DNA from: Gammaproteobacteria bacterium
Lineage (GTDB): Bacteria; Pseudomonadota; Gammaproteobacteria; JABABF01; JAHRAO01
NCBI GenBank assembly: GCA_020027215.1
Contig: JAHRAO010000017.1
Span: 1 to 41,178 of the forward strand
DNA: 41,178 bases
Reading direction: 5' to 3'
Shown here: positions 37,649-41,178 of the stretch, piece after piece
How the letters are laid out: each line of letters opens with the position of its first letter
Numbering within the stretch: position 1 is the stretch's first letter
The notes under the pieces: generated by a model
What the model saw: only the letters and a program-made list of their open reading frames with translations
Database searches by the model: none
What the model was told of the DNA's origin: nothing
Program-made: the position numbers and the translations under genes

Positions 37649-38346
37649 GCAATTTTTTCAAAACAAAGGTCAAAAATTGTACGTCCCTCCCGTTGAGCGC
37701 GTTCCTCAAATGCAGTGAGTGGGCGCCACTGCGGACGCTTTGTGTAAGCACCTTCCCCCGCTGTATTTTGAAAGAGAGGGGAAGCGCTGATCGTTTTCAT
37801 AATATGCTGCACATAATCGTGCCAATCGCTCGCGATATACAAACGACTCCGTGGCGCTAAAATTTCTGCAATGGTGGCAATAAAATGAGGTTGAATCAGC
37901 CGCCGTTTGTGGTGACGCTTTTTGTGCCATGGATCGGGAAAAAAAATCTGCACCGCAAAAATACTTTCTGGGGGAATGGTGCGACTGGCGAGAAGATGGC
38001 GAACATCGCCGCGATAAATGCGAATGTTGGGTATTTTTTTGTGGTGGATAGAGTGGAGTAAACGTCCAATGCCCGGTGCATAAATGTCTATTCCGATAAA
38101 ATTGACTTGCGGTTGAGCGAGGGCTTGTGCTTCAAGCCCTTGCCCATTGCCAAAACCAATATCTAATACCCACGGGAGCGCACGGATCTGTTCATCAAGC
38201 AGTCCCCGATCGAAAGTGTAGATGTCGGCGAACGTATGGAGCGCTTTTTTTTGCGCAGCGGTGATGCGCCCTGAGCGCTGCCCATAACTGCGGATAAAAG
38301 GGTGTGCTGAATGACGCGCCGCGTCTTGCGAACAATTTTGGTTAAT
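37645..38346 (-). CDS. trmB: tRNA (guanine-N7-)-methyltransferase, non-standard start
   Basis: Methylates G46 in tRNA variable loops. The frame encodes about 233 residues with IRSYGQRSGRITAAQ near the start, VLDIGFGNGQGLE as the S-adenosylmethionine site, VNFIGIDIYAPGIGRLL, and the family motif VQIFFPDPWHKKRHHKRRL. It has no ATG, GTG or TTG between the frame-opening stop (inside rpoH) and the conserved region. The best initiator is ATT at 38344-38346, which overlaps the rpoH stop TAA. Starting at the first ATG (37953) would remove the cofactor site. A frameshift or sequencing error near 38340 is the other explanation. Confidence 0.85.
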   Translation of the reverse strand: MNQNCSQDAARHSAHPFIRSYGQRSGRITAAQKKALHTFADIYTFDRGLLDEQIRALPWVLDIGFGNGQGLEAQALAQPQVNFIGIDIYAPGIGRLLHSIHHKKIPNIRIYRGDVRHLLASRTIPPESIFAVQIFFPDPWHKKRHHKRRLIQPHFIATIAEILAPRSRLYIASDWHDYVQHIMKTISASPLFQNTAGEGAYTKRPQWRPLTAFEERAQREGRTIFDLCFEKIA

Positions 38347-39205
38347 TGGATAGAGAAGCCTGTAATTTTTTGATGGCGTTTTTCTCTAACTGGCGAACTC
38401 TTTCGGTTGAAATACCATAAATCACCCCCAAATCATGGAGGGTGCATTTTCCAGTTGTTGCCAACCACCGGCGCTGTAATATATCTTTTGACCGTGCATC
38501 CAGTTGGTTAATCGCAACATACATCCGATCACGCATATTGTTTTCCCAGTCGTCATTTTCTGCCAAAACGGCGGGATCGGAATTTTTATCTTCTAAGTAG
38601 TTGGCAGGTGCTTTCCAGCTCTCATCTTCATCCATGCTCGGTGCGGTGTCGTATTGAGTATCCCTTGTGCTGATTCGCTGTTCCATTGTGCGCACTTCTT
38701 TAGGGGACACCCCGAGATCGGCGGCGACCTGATTGGTTTCTTGATCGTTGAGCCAAGTCAATTTACTTTTGGTTTTCCGTAAATTGAAAAATAACTTGCG
38801 TTGCGCTTTAGTGGTGGCAATCTTGACAATGCGCCAATTGCGTAAAATATACTCATGTATTTCGGAACGAATCCAATACACGGCAAAAGAAATGAGCCGC
38901 ACGCCACGCTGCGGGTCAAATTCTTTGACTGCTTTCATTAAGCCGATATTGCCTTCTTGAATTAAATCATTCAGCGGCAGGCCATAACCGGCGTAACCGC
39001 GTGCAATATAAACGACAAAGCGCAAATGCGATAAAATCATTTTTTTAGCCGCTTCTAAATCGTTATTGTCGCGATGGGCTATGGCACACTGCTTTTCTTC
39101 TTCAGCAGATAAAATAGGAACAGTGCCTATAGTTGCCATATAACGCGCCAAATTATTTTCTGGGGATAGATCTTTAGCAGTAATATTTGTTAAGGCGGTA
39201 CTCAT
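38342..39205 (-). CDS. rpoH: RNA polymerase sigma-32 factor
   Basis: The heat-shock sigma factor, 287 residues. It begins LTNITAKDLSPENNLARYMATIGTVP-like; region 2 has DLIQEGNIGLMKAVKEFDP and YWIRSEIHEYILRNWRIVKIATTKAQ. The diagnostic RpoH box QRKLFFNLRKTK is at 135-146 and region 4 ends with GISTERVRQLEKNAIKKL. ATG 39205 follows GGAGAAGTGGAG; an upstream ATG at 39232 is less likely. The gene stands alone without ftsEX, which precede it in E. coli. Confidence 0.97.
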   Translation of the reverse strand: MSTALTNITAKDLSPENNLARYMATIGTVPILSAEEEKQCAIAHRDNNDLEAAKKMILSHLRFVVYIARGYAGYGLPLNDLIQEGNIGLMKAVKEFDPQRGVRLISFAVYWIRSEIHEYILRNWRIVKIATTKAQRKLFFNLRKTKSKLTWLNDQETNQVAADLGVSPKEVRTMEQRISTRDTQYDTAPSMDEDESWKAPANYLEDKNSDPAVLAENDDWENNMRDRMYVAINQLDARSKDILQRRWLATTGKCTLHDLGVIYGISTERVRQLEKNAIKKLQASLSN

Positions 39206-39243
39206 CTCCACTTCTCCGCAAGTTAATTCCACAAATTTATCAT

Positions 39244-39249
39244 ATTATA
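39244..39249 (-). promoter_or_regulatory. Possible -10 box of rpoH
   Basis: A perfect TATAAT on the minus strand lies 39 bases before the rpoH ATG. No good -35 match is 16-18 bases upstream, so this is a weak call. Confidence 0.3.
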
Positions 39250-39418
39250 CGAGTTCAATATCGTATACTCTACTCCCAAGAATGTACCATACTTTCTGCT
39301 TAAAGTCAAGAGTATAAGAAGGGGAATGAATAAATTGTGGCTGTATTTACCCATATTTGAGGGTGAAATAACGGAATGTGTATTTTTCCCACACTATTGA
39401 TCTGCCTTGAACGATAAA

Positions 39419-40975
39419 ATGTTATCTTTTGAGGAAGGTTTATCCTTGTTGGCGTCTGCCAATGTGCGCGGTGAATTAGCACATATTGGTCGGGGAATTG
39501 AAAAAGAAGGATTGCGCGTGAGTGCAGACGGACATCTTTCCGCACAGCCTCATCCGTTGGCGTTAGGTTCGGCTTTAACGCATCCGATGATTACCACCGA
39601 TTTTTCGGAATCTTTGATGGAATTTATTACTGGGGTTCACCAGAGCCCACAGGCGACCCTTTCAGAATTACAGGATATTCAGCAGTTTTGTGCCCGCGAA
39701 ATTGCAGAAGAGTATATTTGGGCGAGCAGTATGCCCTGTGCTATCCCAGATAGTGCGGCTATTCCTATCGCCCGCTACGGCACTTCCCATCTTGCACAAA
39801 TGAAGCATAACTATCGTTGCGGTCTCAGCTATCGTTACGGTAGCATGATGCAATGTATCACCGGTATTCATTACAACTTTTCTTTTTCGGATTCATTTTG
39901 GGAGCATTACCAACTCTTGTTAGGCGATTCGCTCCCTCGCCAACAGTTTATCACCCAGCACTACTTTAATCTTATCCGCAATTTTCATCGTTGGGTGTGG
40001 TTGATTACTTATTTATTCGGAGCCTCACCTGTCGTCGATGCGAGTTTTCTCCGTGCAAGGCAACACAATTTGCACCCCATAGGGCGCGATACTTATGGGC
40101 TCCCTGAGGCGACCGCTTTGCGTTTAGGCAGATTAGGTTATCGTAGCCAACACCAAAACGATTTTTATGTTTCCACCAATTGTCTCAGCGAATATATTGA
40201 TAGCCTCCACAACGCCATACTCACCCCCTTCGCTCCCTACAAAGACATTCCTGTCGGGCGCAACGGACAACTCAACGATGGTCTCTTACAAATTGAGAAC
40301 GAATTTTACAGCACTATTCGCCCCAAACAAATTGCCCACCCCAGCGAACCATCGCTTTGTGCATTGCAACGGCGGGGTATCGCTTATGTTGAACTGCGCT
40401 GCGTGGATATTAATCCGTATCGTCCCTTCGGTATTGATGCTGAACAAATCTATTTTATGGATGCTTTTTTATGTTATTGTTTATTGGCGCCGAGTTCATA
40501 CAGCACTATAGACGATGAACGCATCAACTTCAATAATTTAGAGCACACCGTGCATTACGGGCGCAAGCCCCATTTATTACTGCAACGCAACGACCAATCC
40601 ATTACTCTCCCCGAATGGGGAGAAATACTCCTCGGCGAAGTGATGGCGGTTGCCGAGTGTTTAGATGGTGCTATTGGTGGCACTGCCCACCGCGATAGTT
40701 GCCGTGCACAGTGCAAAAAAATTGCCCACGCAGCACAGACCCCATCGGCACGAATAGTGGAACAAGCGAGCACTTCTTCTTATGTGGAACTCATAACTGA
40801 TATATCACAAGGTTATGCACAAACGCAAAGCACACGCACCGCTCATAACGAAGCGATTGCAACGCTGAGCCGCCAGTCACTACGTGACCAACACGCACTG
40901 GAAATTGCCGATACCCTCTCTTACGAAGAATATGTGCGCGCTTACTACGATCAATACCATTGTTGCCGTTCGTGA
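39419..40975 (+). CDS. gshA: Glutamate-cysteine ligase
   Basis: The first step of glutathione synthesis: joins glutamate and cysteine using ATP. About 518 residues, class I (E. coli-type). The motifs GRGIEKEGLRVSADGHL, LGSALTHPMITTDFSESLMEFITG and MQCITGIHYNFSFS match well, and IENEFYSTIRPK plus YVELRCVDINP continue the active site. I chose ATG 39419 (MLSFEEGLSLL); a TTG at 39407 is also open. No gshB is present in the window. Confidence 0.96.
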   Translation: MLSFEEGLSLLASANVRGELAHIGRGIEKEGLRVSADGHLSAQPHPLALGSALTHPMITTDFSESLMEFITGVHQSPQATLSELQDIQQFCAREIAEEYIWASSMPCAIPDSAAIPIARYGTSHLAQMKHNYRCGLSYRYGSMMQCITGIHYNFSFSDSFWEHYQLLLGDSLPRQQFITQHYFNLIRNFHRWVWLITYLFGASPVVDASFLRARQHNLHPIGRDTYGLPEATALRLGRLGYRSQHQNDFYVSTNCLSEYIDSLHNAILTPFAPYKDIPVGRNGQLNDGLLQIENEFYSTIRPKQIAHPSEPSLCALQRRGIAYVELRCVDINPYRPFGIDAEQIYFMDAFLCYCLLAPSSYSTIDDERINFNNLEHTVHYGRKPHLLLQRNDQSITLPEWGEILLGEVMAVAECLDGAIGGTAHRDSCRAQCKKIAHAAQTPSARIVEQASTSSYVELITDISQGYAQTQSTRTAHNEAIATLSRQSLRDQHALEIADTLSYEEYVRAYYDQYHCCRS

Positions 40976-41067
40976 CAAAACGAGCATACTCTTCGCCAAA
41001 AAAAAGCAATTTTTCTGCGGTTGTTTTTTGATGATGGAAAGCATTTAACCAGGCTTATAATAATTTT

Positions 41068-41178
41068 ATGGTGACCATTCGGTATTTTGGCAAACTACAG
41101 GATAATTTTCCCCGTGCGTGTGAAGAAATTGCTTTACCGCGTGCGGTGAAAACGGCTTCCGATTTGCGCCACTTTATC
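41068..41178 (+). CDS. moaD: MoaD/ThiS-like sulfur-carrier protein, 5' part
   Basis: The gene runs off the right edge; 37 codons are visible. The start MVTIRYFGKLQD followed by EEIALPRAV and ASDLRHF resembles the small molybdopterin synthase subunit (R-Y-F-x-x-L-R-E, then a T-x-x-D-L-R helix). The C-terminal GG that carries sulfur is outside the window. TATAAT lies six bases before the ATG, so the promoter or start needs care. ThiS or another ubiquitin-like carrier is possible. Confidence 0.6.
   Translation, partial: MVTIRYFGKLQDNFPRACEEIALPRAVKTASDLRHFI

Overview
The window looks like chromosomal DNA of a free-living, probably marine, gammaproteobacterium. The evidence is gene order and protein type: tolQ-tolR-tolA-tolB-pal-cpoB-queE, sigma-32 (rpoH), class I gshA, Orn plus YggX, rpmH-rnpA-yidD-yidC and a full F1Fo ATP synthase operon, beside a laminarinase with a large TonB-dependent receptor. 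No lineage below class can be fixed from the sequence alone.

Layout. 1-7.2 kb (+): a beta-glucan uptake locus, made of the 3' part of a secreted modular protein, a GH16 laminarinase-like lipoprotein carrying the same Cys-containing modules, and a TonB-dependent receptor. 7.2-9.7 kb (-): rpmH-rnpA-yidD-yidC without dnaA or mnmE beside it. 9.9-12.4 kb (+): an accessory patch with a family 2 glycosyltransferase, a transposase scrap and a type II restriction-modification pair whose nuclease gene appears frameshifted near its 3' end. 12.5-17.8 kb (+): an outer-membrane-barrel protein with two SPOR domains, a sulfite/nitrite reductase with its DUF934 partner, and recN. 17.8-18.6 kb (-): orn-yggX. 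18.7-23.0 kb: a gene graveyard around an intact tyrS-tRNA-Ser unit. It holds a norB reduced to its two ends, a TonB-dependent receptor cut in mid-barrel and joined to the tail of a sulfatase, and a stub that encodes only a signal peptide. 23.0-30.4 kb (+): atpBEFHA-[extra outer-membrane protein gene]-atpGDC. 30.4-36.5 kb (-): tol-pal-cpoB-queE plus a secreted glycerophosphodiesterase. 36.6-41.2 kb: galE (+), rpoH-trmB (-), gshA (+) and the start of a moaD-like gene (+).

How the parts fit. The first locus would degrade laminarin-type beta-1,3-glucan at the surface and import the oligosaccharides by TonB-driven transport. The decayed receptor/sulfatase remnant suggests that a second locus, for a sulfated polysaccharide, has been lost. 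The Tol-Pal genes and the barrel-SPOR protein both concern envelope constriction at the division site.

Most notable observations: (1) a possible septum-targeted outer-membrane barrel with tandem SPOR domains; (2) an exported barrel-like gene inserted between atpA and atpG; (3) two or three deletion scars within 4 kb; (4) a frameshifted restriction gene whose other frame ends in an ATGA overlap with the methylase; (5) trmB with no ATG/GTG/TTG start, apparently using AUU inside the rpoH stop region; (6) short tandem repeats, one containing the galE start codon, between tolQ and galE; (7) a tRNA-Ser 5' end overlapping the tyrS stop codon.
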